A stretch of DNA of 15,049 bases from CAG-1031 sp964391735 (GCA_964391735.1 CAYMNF010000047.1:1-15049), one strand, 5' to 3'. Positions 1 to 6,325 are shown, numbered from the stretch's first letter. The notes: generated by a model from the letters alone, not told the origin. Translations and numbers: made by a program.

Positions 1-195
1 TTGTTCTTCAGGAGACAGTTTTACGGCCTTATCAATAACTGAATCCATGTAATCCAGCATGTCGGAATAGTCTTGTTGAGTAAGCTCCGTGGGGTTATCA
101 GTAGCTTTCTGTGCCAAGGCCTTATAGTCAGGTTTGCTGCATGAGGAGATTAACAGGCAGAGGAGGGTCAGGAGTGAAAGAGTCAATTTTTTCAT
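1..195 (-). CDS. Small lipoprotein, 3' part beyond window edge
   Basis: Reading leftward from the ATG at 195, the frame stays open for 65 codons to the window edge. The product starts MKKLTLSLLTLLCLLISSCS: a basic N-terminus, a hydrophobic core and a lipobox (LISSC, Cys19), so it should be exported and lipid-anchored. The mature part (KPDYKALAQKATDNP, then ELTQQDYSDMLDYMDS) aligns residue for residue with the lipoprotein encoded at 6326-6712 (DYKKISDKIANNEEL, then TTQDYEMMIQYVDD), so the two are paralogues. Function is unknown; no catalytic motif is visible. It is divergent from the Ser/Thr kinase gene and shares a 190-bp intergenic region with it. That region contains a minus-strand TAnnTTTG box (290-297) and the 10-bp repeat array. 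The C-terminus cannot be seen. Confidence 0.85.
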   Translation of the reverse strand, partial: MKKLTLSLLTLLCLLISSCSKPDYKALAQKATDNPTELTQQDYSDMLDYMDSVIDKAVKLSPEEQ

Positions 196-289
196 CTTGA
201 TTTTAACTTTTAATGATTAAAATGTATAATGTTAGTTTATGATTTAGATTTAGAGGGAATGCAGTATCAGGCCAATTTGTAGTTTCATA

Positions 290-297
290 CAAAATTA
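290..297 (-). promoter_or_regulatory. Candidate -7 box for the left-edge lipoprotein gene
   Basis: On the minus strand this reads TAATTTTG, a perfect match to the Bacteroidetes TAnnTTTG -7 element. It lies about 95 bp upstream of the ATG at 195. No convincing -33 TTTG sits at the usual 19-21 bp spacing, so this call is weaker than the kinase promoter. The repeat array at 320-359 would lie just upstream of it. Confidence 0.4.
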
Positions 298-319
298 CAA
301 GCAATGGCAAAACAGCGTA

Positions 320-359
320 AAATTCAATTTGAGTCAAAATGAGTCATCTTGAATCAAGT
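320..359 (+). repeat. Four 10-bp direct repeats (TGAGTCA core), array 1
   Basis: Four units follow each other with an exact 10-bp period: AAATTCAATT (320), TGAGTCAAAA (330), TGAGTCATCT (340) and TGAATCAAGT (350). The TCA core recurs at 324, 334, 344 and 354. One unit per helical turn puts all units on the same DNA face, as expected for a row of bound protein protomers. The array overlaps the -33 TTG (349-351) of the kinase promoter. A matching four-unit array lies at 1951-1990 in front of the next gene. The repeats are read directly from the sequence; that they form an operator is inference. Confidence 0.8.
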
Positions 360-380
360 GTTATTTTTTTACTAATTTTG
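349..380 (+). promoter_or_regulatory. Kinase gene promoter (sigma-ABfr type)
   Basis: TTG at 349-351, a 21-bp spacer, then TAATTTTG at 373-380, a perfect TAnnTTTG. The box ends five bases before the ATG at 386, so transcription would start at or within a few bases of the start codon and the mRNA would be nearly leaderless. The -33 element falls inside the repeat array, so an array-bound protein would compete with or contact the polymerase. Confidence 0.7.
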
Positions 381-385
381 GAATC

Positions 386-1963
386 ATGAAAGTGGAATCC
401 GGGTTTCTTGGAGGCAAACACACCCCTTATGAAGTCGATGAAAACGAAAGTCTCAGAGACTTCCACCTACTGACGTGTTCAAAGACCGGGTTCTTCAGGA
501 TTTTACTCGGTAAGCATCTGGGGCGCAAGGTTGTACTCAAAACCCTGAAAGAGGAGGCGAAAGATAACCCGGTGGCGGTGGCACAACTCAAGAAGGAGTT
601 TTCAGCCCTGTTTCCCCTCTCCTCGGTGCATGTGGCCCAGGCGTTCCGCCTTACCAAACTTGAAGACGGCACCCCGGCCATAGAAATGGAATGGTGCGAT
701 GGGGCAAATATCCGCGCAATGATGACCGACAAGGTAAGCGCCCGGGATGCTTTAGAGATTGTGAGGGGGCTGCTGAGAGGATTGCAGGATATCCACGCCG
801 CCGGGATAATACATCGGGATATAAAACCCGAGAATGTGATGTATGACCCCTTCAGAAAGGTTGTAAAAATCATAGACTTCGGCTGCGCTTATATTACCGG
901 CGGGTTAGTGCTTCAAGGGGCTAACGGCACTGAAGGGTATACTCCCCGCGAGAAGATGAAGGATGGTTGCGAGCCTGAACCCAAAGATGACTTATACGCC
1001 CTGGGTGTCATGATCGCCGAGATGACCGAATCATTGGATGCCGGGTTCGGTGAGGATGTCAAAATCAAGAAAGTTTTAAACCGCCTGTCAAAACAGTTAA
1101 TTGCAGGCAAATTCTTAAGTGCGCATGCCGCTGCCAATTATTTGGACACTATTCTCAAAAAGAAAAGGTGGAATGGGATCTATATAATAACCTTGATTGG
1201 CATCGCATCAGCACTTCTGTTTTTCTATCTCCATAACAATGGCATCCCCAAGCGTAATTATCCGAATTATGCAACGGACATTGCTCCCCACGCATTAAAC
1301 GGCAATACAGCAGTGACAGAAGACAACCCCGCGCCCCTCAAAATACAGGACACCATTGAGGAGCCCCTGACACTCACCGGTGTAATCGGGGGGAAAAGCC
1401 CGGTTGATAATAGCATCCTTGATTATAGGCCGGTTGAAGTGAAAGATACGCTTCGTCAGGTTCCTAAAAAGAGTAAACCTGTCCAATCCACCAACTTATG
1501 GGGGGGACTGAAAATCCCCCCGGGGGTCTCATTAAGAAATAATGCCGCTGTATTCAAAATCACTATTCCTGTGGATCGTTACTCATACGTTGTTCATGTA
1601 GTGCCTGATAATGACGACTTTTATCCACGGCAGGGGGTCCACACCTCAATGGAGGTTAAATCCCATGCTGACGCCTTCGTTATACAGTACTGTGACTCAG
1701 TCTATCTCAAAGATCGGATATATCATGAGATTCCCACATGGTTGCGGAATGATGATATGAACAAATATCACGGGAAATTTGTCAGCTGGTATAAGACAAA
1801 AATGGAAAAAGCGTTTTGCAACCGTTTTGGTGAAAAAGCCGACATAGCACGTGCTGATAAAATATGTGAAGGAAGATTATTTGAGATACTCTATGCGTTG
1901 CATGCCTTCGGCTCTCCCGATGAATTGTTCAACAACAAGAGAGATAATAAAAAGTCATATTGA
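386..1963 (+). CDS. Transmembrane Hanks-type Ser/Thr protein kinase
   Basis: A 525-aa protein with an N-terminal kinase domain at about residues 25-255. Visible motifs are the ATP lysine (VVLK, Lys52), a candidate helix-C glutamate (Glu71), the catalytic loop HRDIKPEN (143-150), DFG (164-166), a GTEGYTPRE activation/P+1 segment (181-189, PRE in place of APE) and DDLYALG (201-207). The glycine-rich loop is degenerate (KTGFFRILLGKHLG). The other key residues are present, so it is predicted active. A hydrophobic segment at about 265-282 follows, then roughly 240 residues that should be periplasmic, with a proline-rich linker and no domain I recognise. This is the layout of a membrane sensor kinase. 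Its stop codon lies inside repeat array 2 of the downstream regulator gene. Substrate and signal are unknown. Confidence 0.9.
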   Translation: MKVESGFLGGKHTPYEVDENESLRDFHLLTCSKTGFFRILLGKHLGRKVVLKTLKEEAKDNPVAVAQLKKEFSALFPLSSVHVAQAFRLTKLEDGTPAIEMEWCDGANIRAMMTDKVSARDALEIVRGLLRGLQDIHAAGIIHRDIKPENVMYDPFRKVVKIIDFGCAYITGGLVLQGANGTEGYTPREKMKDGCEPEPKDDLYALGVMIAEMTESLDAGFGEDVKIKKVLNRLSKQLIAGKFLSAHAAANYLDTILKKKRWNGIYIITLIGIASALLFFYLHNNGIPKRNYPNYATDIAPHALNGNTAVTEDNPAPLKIQDTIEEPLTLTGVIGGKSPVDNSILDYRPVEVKDTLRQVPKKSKPVQSTNLWGGLKIPPGVSLRNNAAVFKITIPVDRYSYVVHVVPDNDDFYPRQGVHTSMEVKSHADAFVIQYCDSVYLKDRIYHEIPTWLRNDDMNKYHGKFVSWYKTKMEKAFCNRFGEKADIARADKICEGRLFEILYALHAFGSPDELFNNKRDNKKSY

Positions 1964-1990
1964 GTCATATTGAGTAGAATTGTGTCAAAA
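1951..1990 (+). repeat. Four 10-bp direct repeats (TGAGTCA core), array 2
   Basis: Units AAAGTCATAT (1951), TGAGTCATAT (1961), TGAGTAGAAT (1971, degenerate in the core) and TGTGTCAAAA (1981) follow with an exact 10-bp period. Unit number, period, core and even the AAA start of the first unit match array 1. It overlaps the kinase stop codon (1961-1963). It ends 24 bp before the -7 box of the next gene, against 13 bp in array 1, a difference of about one helical turn. Confidence 0.8.
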
Positions 1991-2014
1991 TAGCCCATTG
2001 CAATACATTTTAAT

Positions 2015-2022
2015 TATTTTTG
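2015..2022 (+). promoter_or_regulatory. -7 box for the regulator gene
   Basis: TATTTTTG is a perfect TAnnTTTG. No TTG is found at the normal 19-21 bp spacing (the nearest, 1998-2000, leaves only 14 bp). The repeat array ends immediately upstream of the empty -33 slot, a geometry that would suit an activator. The box overlaps the possible TTG start at 2020 and therefore favours the ATG at 2041. Confidence 0.55.
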
Positions 2023-2040
2023 TCCCCAAAAAGAACCGGT

Positions 2041-2622
2041 ATGGATACCCAGAAGTACATAGAGGCTTTAAAGCGGGATATAGAAGATAAATTCAACCAT
2101 TCTTTCAGATCAGCCACTGACTTTGATAAGCTTGAGCGACTTGTAAGTCAAAATGCCGATGAGACCCTGAACGCATCGACTCTCAAACGAATATGGGGTT
2201 ACTCCAAGACACTCTCAAAACCGCGGCGCACCACGCTCACCGTGCTTGCAAATGTGCTCGGATTTCGAGACTGGGAAACCTATATCAAGAAGAAGATGAT
2301 GGACGAATGCACCGTTGAGAGTGGATTCATCCCCAATACCATACTTAATATTTCAGATCTTAGAGCCGGTGATACCCTCACACTGAGATGGAAGCCCGAC
2401 CGGCGCATCACGCTGCACTGTCGCAGCAAGGAGATGTTTGAGGTCATGGAACAGGAGAACTCAAGCCTGCGCGAAGGCGACACATTCCGGCTGACCCATA
2501 TCCGTGAAGGACATCCTATGTATTGCAAAGACGTGATGCGTGATGGCCGCAACATGGGCGATTACATCGCCGGCGAAACCTCAGGCATCTACGACCTGCA
2601 CTACACCATCGCCCCCCACTAA
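2041..2622 (+). CDS. Probable DNA-binding regulator, Bacteroidetes-specific type
   Basis: A 193-aa protein counted from the ATG at 2041; an in-frame TTG at 2020 would add seven residues but lies within the promoter box. Residues 1-85 contain TDFDKLERLV, then STLKRIWGY (46-54), PRRTTLTVLANVLGF (61-75) and DWETYIKK. I recall this arrangement as a helical, HTH-like N-terminal domain widespread in Bacteroidetes proteins of unknown function. Residues 103-193 form a second module (SDLRAGDTLTLRWKPDRRI, FEVMEQENSSLREGDTF, IREGHPMY) that usually accompanies it. No membrane segment or signal peptide is seen, so it should be cytoplasmic. Placed next to a sensor kinase and behind a matching repeat array, it could be the array-binding factor and a kinase substrate; both are inference. 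Confidence 0.65.
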   Translation: MDTQKYIEALKRDIEDKFNHSFRSATDFDKLERLVSQNADETLNASTLKRIWGYSKTLSKPRRTTLTVLANVLGFRDWETYIKKKMMDECTVESGFIPNTILNISDLRAGDTLTLRWKPDRRITLHCRSKEMFEVMEQENSSLREGDTFRLTHIREGHPMYCKDVMRDGRNMGDYIAGETSGIYDLHYTIAPH

Positions 2623-2640
2623 TCATTAAGGGATATTTCT

Positions 2641-3549
2641 TCAGCTGCGCTTATATTCCGCTGATAGGGAAGCTAATTTATTCATTTGCAGGCAGGCTGA
2701 ACGGGAGAAATCCAGTGGAGTTTGAGGGGCAATTATCAGCAAGCGTCCTTCTGCACAAAGAGCAAACTCTTTTCCACAAGATTTTTCTCGCTCCCCGACG
2801 GGGGCGTTCATGATAAGAATAAAACGACCTCCCACTGCTTCAGCCTCCATTCTGATTTCTTTTTCTCTTTTGCTGATAAAGGGTGAGACGAGTATTCCAC
2901 CATTGGCGGCTATATAGAGCCATTTTTCTTTATTTCGCTCAAATTGTTCAGTGGTATCCGCCCTGTGCACAATAACCTGTTCCTTGAACGGATTGTGTAA
3001 AAGCTCAAGATTTCCGTACAGTTGACAAGGAGTATCGCCTATAAGTTGCCTATTTCGTCTGGTAAAGAAATCAGGACAGGCGTGGCTTATGGCGAGCCGG
3101 TAAGGATTAGAGCGAATATATTCAAAAATGGAGTGCAAATCTCTTTTATTGGTTATAATTTGGTCATTGAACCCCTCCCGGAAGATAGGAACTGAGGCTG
3201 CATCCTTATTTACAAGATTTTTGAATCTTGCAATGTAGAGCCCCAACGGTTCAGGAAGTTTGGACTGAACCCAAAGAAGCAAATGAACATGGTTGGGCAT
3301 CACGACATATTGTTCAACTCTTAGCGCCGGGTGGATTTCCCTGATGTTATAGAGTCTATCGGCAATTATTCGGCCGATGGGTGACCAGCATGTGTAACAT
3401 GAGCCACGCGTGCCTACCGGAAGTCGCCAATCGCCTTCTATCCGGCTAAAAGGAGGGATGGTTGGACTCTTGGATATGGTAATAAAATACCGGCAAGGTA
3501 CCCGGTAGTCATGCCAATAGGCACGCTTGATCTTGGGGTTAGAATTCAT
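2641..3549 (-). CDS. REP-type HUH transposase-like protein with extra C-terminal domain
   Basis: A 302-aa protein. The N-terminal part resembles IS200/REP-associated (Y1) transposases: YVVMPNHVHLLLW carries the HxH metal-binding pair of the HUH motif (His87, His89), followed by a helix FKNLVNK, FREGFNDQII and EYIRSNPYRLA (143-153). Relatives usually have an aromatic Y-Y/H-D/E-H pattern where this protein has GFNDQ, so the catalytic tyrosine is uncertain. Residues from about 175 form a further domain with alternating hydrophobic strands and the segments GGILVSPFISKREKEI, RFILIMNAP and CAEGRLLIIAP. It looks like a Rossmann-type DprA/SLOG domain, a resemblance judged by eye. A REPIN-like structure lies just upstream (3572-3636). 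It converges on the regulator gene with only an 18-bp gap. It may be a domesticated REP processing enzyme rather than a mobile element. Confidence 0.75.
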   Translation of the reverse strand: MNSNPKIKRAYWHDYRVPCRYFITISKSPTIPPFSRIEGDWRLPVGTRGSCYTCWSPIGRIIADRLYNIREIHPALRVEQYVVMPNHVHLLLWVQSKLPEPLGLYIARFKNLVNKDAASVPIFREGFNDQIITNKRDLHSIFEYIRSNPYRLAISHACPDFFTRRNRQLIGDTPCQLYGNLELLHNPFKEQVIVHRADTTEQFERNKEKWLYIAANGGILVSPFISKREKEIRMEAEAVGGRFILIMNAPVGEREKSCGKEFALCAEGRLLIIAPQTPLDFSRSACLQMNKLASLSAEYKRS

Positions 3550-3571
3550 TTGTTGAGATTAATAATTTGGA

Positions 3572-3636
3572 GGAGCTGAAGCTCCGGCGCTTTTCCAAAT
3601 ATTATTTGTGAGAGCGGGAAAAGCTTCAGCTTTTCC
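3572..3636. repeat. REPIN-like pair of inverted hairpins
   Basis: Hairpin one, GGAGCTGAAGCTCC (3572-3585), and hairpin two, GGAAAAGC-TTCA-GCTTTTCC (3617-3636), share the core AGCTGAAGCT in opposite orientations. Between them is a perfect palindrome, CAAATATTATTTG (3596-3608). GCTTTTCC at 3589-3596 can also pair with GGAAAAGC at 3617-3624, giving an alternative larger fold. Two inverted REP-like hairpins next to a REP transposase-like gene is the REPIN arrangement. The second hairpin abuts the comM stop codon and may also serve as its 3' end structure, although no T-run follows. Confidence 0.7.
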
Positions 3637-5184
3637 TCAGTAGGTCTTTCCCCAGGAGGCGCGGTCGAGGTTGCGGTAGCTGATGGCCTCGCGTACGTGG
3701 TGGATGGCTACCGCGGGTGAGCCGTCAAGGTCGGCAATGGTGCGGGCAACCTTGAGGATGCGGTCGTAGGCGCGGGCGCTCATGTCAAAGCGGGTCATGG
3801 CCTCGCGCAACAGGGCCATGCTGTCGGCGTCGAGCTGAACATGGCGGGCAAGCAGGCGGCTGTTCATCTGCGCGTTGCAGTGCACATCCTTTTCGCCCGC
3901 GAATCGTTGGGCCTGGATGTTGCGGGCCGCTACCACGCGCCGGCGTATCTCGGCACTGGTCTCGCCGCGCGGCGCCGCCGAGAGTTCGTCAAAGGGCACC
4001 GGCAGAATCTCAACCTGTATGTCGATGCGGTCAAGCAACGGGCCTGAGATGCGCCCGAGGTATTTCTGCACTGCGCCGGGGGCGCAGGTGCACGCCTTGG
4101 TAGGGTGGGTGTAGTATCCGCAGGGACAGGGGTTCATGCTCGCTACCAGCATGAAGCCCGCGGGGTATTCAAGCGAGTATTTTGCGCGGCTGATGCTTAT
4201 GCAGTGGTCCTCAAGGGGTTGGCGCAGAACCTCAAGCGCCGAGCGCGGGAACTCAGGGAACTCGTCGAGGAACAGCACCCCGTTGTGGGCCAGGGAAATC
4301 TCGCCGGGGTGGGGGTTTGTGCCGCCGCCCACCAAGGCTACCGGCGAAATGGTGTGGTGGGGGGCGCGGAACGGCCGCTGCGTCATCAGGCGGCTGCCGC
4401 TTTTCAGCTTGCCGGCCACCGAGTGAATCTTGGTCGTCTCAAGGGCCTCTTGCAGCGTCAACGGCGGTAGTATTGACGGCAACCGCTTAGCCATCATAGA
4501 CTTACCCGAGCCGGGAGGGCCCACCAACAGAATGTTGTGGCCGCCGGCGCAGCTCACCTCAAAGGCCCGTTTTACGCTATCCTGCCCCTTGACGTCGCTG
4601 AAGTCAAAGTCAAACCGGTCCTGAGCCTTGGCAAACTCAGCCCGGGTGTCCACCACCACCGGCTGCAGTGGCCGGCGGCCTGTTATGTGGTCAATGACGC
4701 TGCTCAGCGACTCGGCGCCATAGACATTAAGGTTGTTGACGACCGCCGCCTCGTGCACATTCTTCATGGGCACAATCAGGCCGTCAAGGCCATGCGCCCG
4801 TGCCAGTATGGCCATGGGCAGCACACCGTTGACGGGCAGCAGGGAACCGTCAAGACTCAACTCGCCCAACATCATCAGCCGTGAGAGGTCAACGGCGGGC
4901 TTGATGGTGTTTGAGCCGGCGAGGATACCCGCGGCGATGGCCAGGTCATAGTGTCCGCCCTCCTTACGCACCTGCGCGGGGCTAAGGTTCACCACAATCC
5001 CACGGCGCGGGAACTCCAGCCCCGACTCATGCACCGCCGAGACAATGCGCTGGTAGCTCTCCTTGACAGCCGTGTCCGGCAGACCCACCAAGGTATAGTT
5101 GAAGCCGCTGTTGACGGCCACTTCAACGGTGACATCTATGGCATCGATGCCCTCAACCTCGGCTCCGGGTATCTTTACAAGCAT
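3637..5184 (-). CDS. comM: ComM/YifB family AAA+ ATPase (Mg-chelatase-like)
   Basis: A 515-aa protein of full family length. The N-terminal Lon-protease-like fold domain carries VGLPDTAVKES (33-43) and VVNLSPAQVRKEGGHYDLAIA (64-84). The AAA+ core has Walker A GPPGSGKS (222-229), RPFRAPHHTIS (270-280), Walker B VLFLDEF (303-309), the cysteine cluster CPCG (353-356) with C365 and C367, and RIDIQVE (386-392). The C-terminus (about 430-510) is the usual helical Mg-chelatase C-terminal domain. ComM is known in transformable bacteria as a hexameric helicase that promotes branch migration during uptake and integration of DNA. In Bacteroidales its role is not established. It lies 26 bp downstream of the lipoprotein gene 5211-6212 and is probably co-transcribed with it. 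Confidence 0.95.
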   Translation of the reverse strand: MLVKIPGAEVEGIDAIDVTVEVAVNSGFNYTLVGLPDTAVKESYQRIVSAVHESGLEFPRRGIVVNLSPAQVRKEGGHYDLAIAAGILAGSNTIKPAVDLSRLMMLGELSLDGSLLPVNGVLPMAILARAHGLDGLIVPMKNVHEAAVVNNLNVYGAESLSSVIDHITGRRPLQPVVVDTRAEFAKAQDRFDFDFSDVKGQDSVKRAFEVSCAGGHNILLVGPPGSGKSMMAKRLPSILPPLTLQEALETTKIHSVAGKLKSGSRLMTQRPFRAPHHTISPVALVGGGTNPHPGEISLAHNGVLFLDEFPEFPRSALEVLRQPLEDHCISISRAKYSLEYPAGFMLVASMNPCPCGYYTHPTKACTCAPGAVQKYLGRISGPLLDRIDIQVEILPVPFDELSAAPRGETSAEIRRRVVAARNIQAQRFAGEKDVHCNAQMNSRLLARHVQLDADSMALLREAMTRFDMSARAYDRILKVARTIADLDGSPAVAIHHVREAISYRNLDRASWGKTY

Positions 5185-5210
5185 GTGGCAGGGTAGGGAT
5201 TATAGATTTT

Positions 5211-6212
5211 CTACTTCAACAATTTCCGGGCCTCCGCAATGCTGTTGCCTCGGTAAATCTGCTTACCGGTTGAGTCGGTGAGCACCAGGAAGGGGACATG
5301 CGGGATGGCGATACGCCTCAACCCCGGGTGGCCCACGCCGCCGTGAGCCCAGCCACGCTTCCAGGTTGCCGAGTCCTTGCGCAGGTGTCGGCGCCAGTCC
5401 AGGGTGTCTCCCCACACCTGCGTCTCGATGATGTTGAGTCTCTCTGTGGCAAACTTTTTGCGAACCTCCAACAGTGAGCGCCTCAGGCTGTCGGGTGTGT
5501 TGATCCCCGAGAAGAGCAGAAGTGTGTATGGGTGAGCCGTCGGGACAATCGACAGCAGCGAATCTTTCTCGCCCATCACGGTAAAGGGCGCAATGCGACG
5601 CTCCTCACCCGTGGGCCCGGCATTCTGCGCCAGGATGGCGGGATACCCTGCGAGGAGCGACTCAGGGCGTGCCGACTCAGCCATGCGTGCAAAGAGGGTG
5701 CGTGCATCCTGCGGGCGCCCCTCCAAGGGCATGTAAAGCATCAGGGCGGCCGTTACCCAAGGCGCATCGGGGTGCTCCCTCACCAGGGAGGTCAGTGCGC
5801 GGCGTATAGCTTGGGCATCGCCACGCCGCTGCAGGGGGATCAGGCGCGCCGACACTGCCGCCAGTGAGTCGTTGTCGGCACTGCCTTTTGTCGTCCATTC
5901 GCCGGGCTTTTGCATGTCGGCATCAATCTGTATCTTGTCGCCGTTTTTCGCCAACACCCATGCCAGGGTCAGGCCGTTTGAGCGTTTAACCTCAACGAGC
6001 ACAGGGGTGGCAGACTCGCCGGTAACCTGCAGATTGCCACCGTGGGCCGACAGCGTCACCGAGCGCACCCCGTTGCCGTCATAGAACAGCGCGGTGACGC
6101 TCTCGCTGCCTAAGTCCTTGATGTGCAGCTTTATGACGAACTCCTTGTGGCCGCAGGCCAAAAGGAGCAACGCCGCCACAAAGGCAAGTAGGGAGGGCAA
6201 TAGACGCTTCAT
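5211..6212 (-). CDS. Thioredoxin-like lipoprotein lacking the CXXC motif
   Basis: A 333-aa protein from the ATG at 6212; an upstream in-frame ATG at 6239 would put nine residues before the signal peptide and lies across the promoter box, so it is rejected. MKRLLPSLLAFVAALLLLAC is a lipoprotein signal with Cys20. The N-terminal part (FVIKLHIKDLGSESVTALFYDG and following beta strands) resembles the DUF4369-like domain found before TlpA-type thioredoxin domains. The C-terminal part has the thioredoxin-like strand YTLLLFSGINTP, WGDTLDW, and IPHVPFLVLTDSTGKQIYRG with the cis-proline strand and hairpin. Where active members carry WCxxC, this one has SGINTPDS, and the mature part has no cysteine except the lipid-bearing one. 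It cannot be a classical disulfide reductase. Probably in one operon with comM. Confidence 0.75.
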   Translation of the reverse strand: MKRLLPSLLAFVAALLLLACGHKEFVIKLHIKDLGSESVTALFYDGNGVRSVTLSAHGGNLQVTGESATPVLVEVKRSNGLTLAWVLAKNGDKIQIDADMQKPGEWTTKGSADNDSLAAVSARLIPLQRRGDAQAIRRALTSLVREHPDAPWVTAALMLYMPLEGRPQDARTLFARMAESARPESLLAGYPAILAQNAGPTGEERRIAPFTVMGEKDSLLSIVPTAHPYTLLLFSGINTPDSLRRSLLEVRKKFATERLNIIETQVWGDTLDWRRHLRKDSATWKRGWAHGGVGHPGLRRIAIPHVPFLVLTDSTGKQIYRGNSIAEARKLLK

Positions 6213-6216
6213 ACGC

Positions 6217-6224
6217 CAAAGATA
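6217..6224 (-). promoter_or_regulatory. -7 box for the thioredoxin-like lipoprotein/comM operon
   Basis: On the minus strand this reads TATCTTTG, a perfect TAnnTTTG, ending four bases before the ATG at 6212. The transcript would therefore start at or next to the start codon. The closest TTTG upstream (6241-6244 on the plus strand as CAAA) leaves a 16-bp spacer, shorter than usual. Confidence 0.5.
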
Positions 6225-6325
6225 CACATTTTTCGCCACACAAAAATATCGCCGCCGCCCATTTTCAGGGCAACGACGATAGCAAAGCGAAATTTCAATA
6301 CGTTACGCAAATTTGGGCCAGCGGG

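Noticed and set aside
1689..1695. TGACTCA inside the kinase gene as an operator
   Set aside because: Isolated copy within coding sequence, with no neighbouring units.
2020..2040. TTG start adding seven residues to the regulator protein
   Set aside because: The TTG overlaps the TATTTTTG -7 box; the transcript would start downstream of it. The ATG at 2041 fits the domain start.
3572..3636. CRISPR-like or simple terminator reading of the hairpins before comM's 3' end
   Set aside because: There are no regular spacers, and no T-run follows on either strand; the inverted shared core fits a REPIN better.
4105..4470. Plus-strand frame opposite comM
   Set aside because: Antisense to the highly conserved AAA+ core; no independent support.
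6213..6239. Upstream ATG at 6239 for the thioredoxin-like lipoprotein
   Set aside because: It would place nine residues before a perfect lipoprotein signal and lies upstream of the -7 box at 6217-6224.
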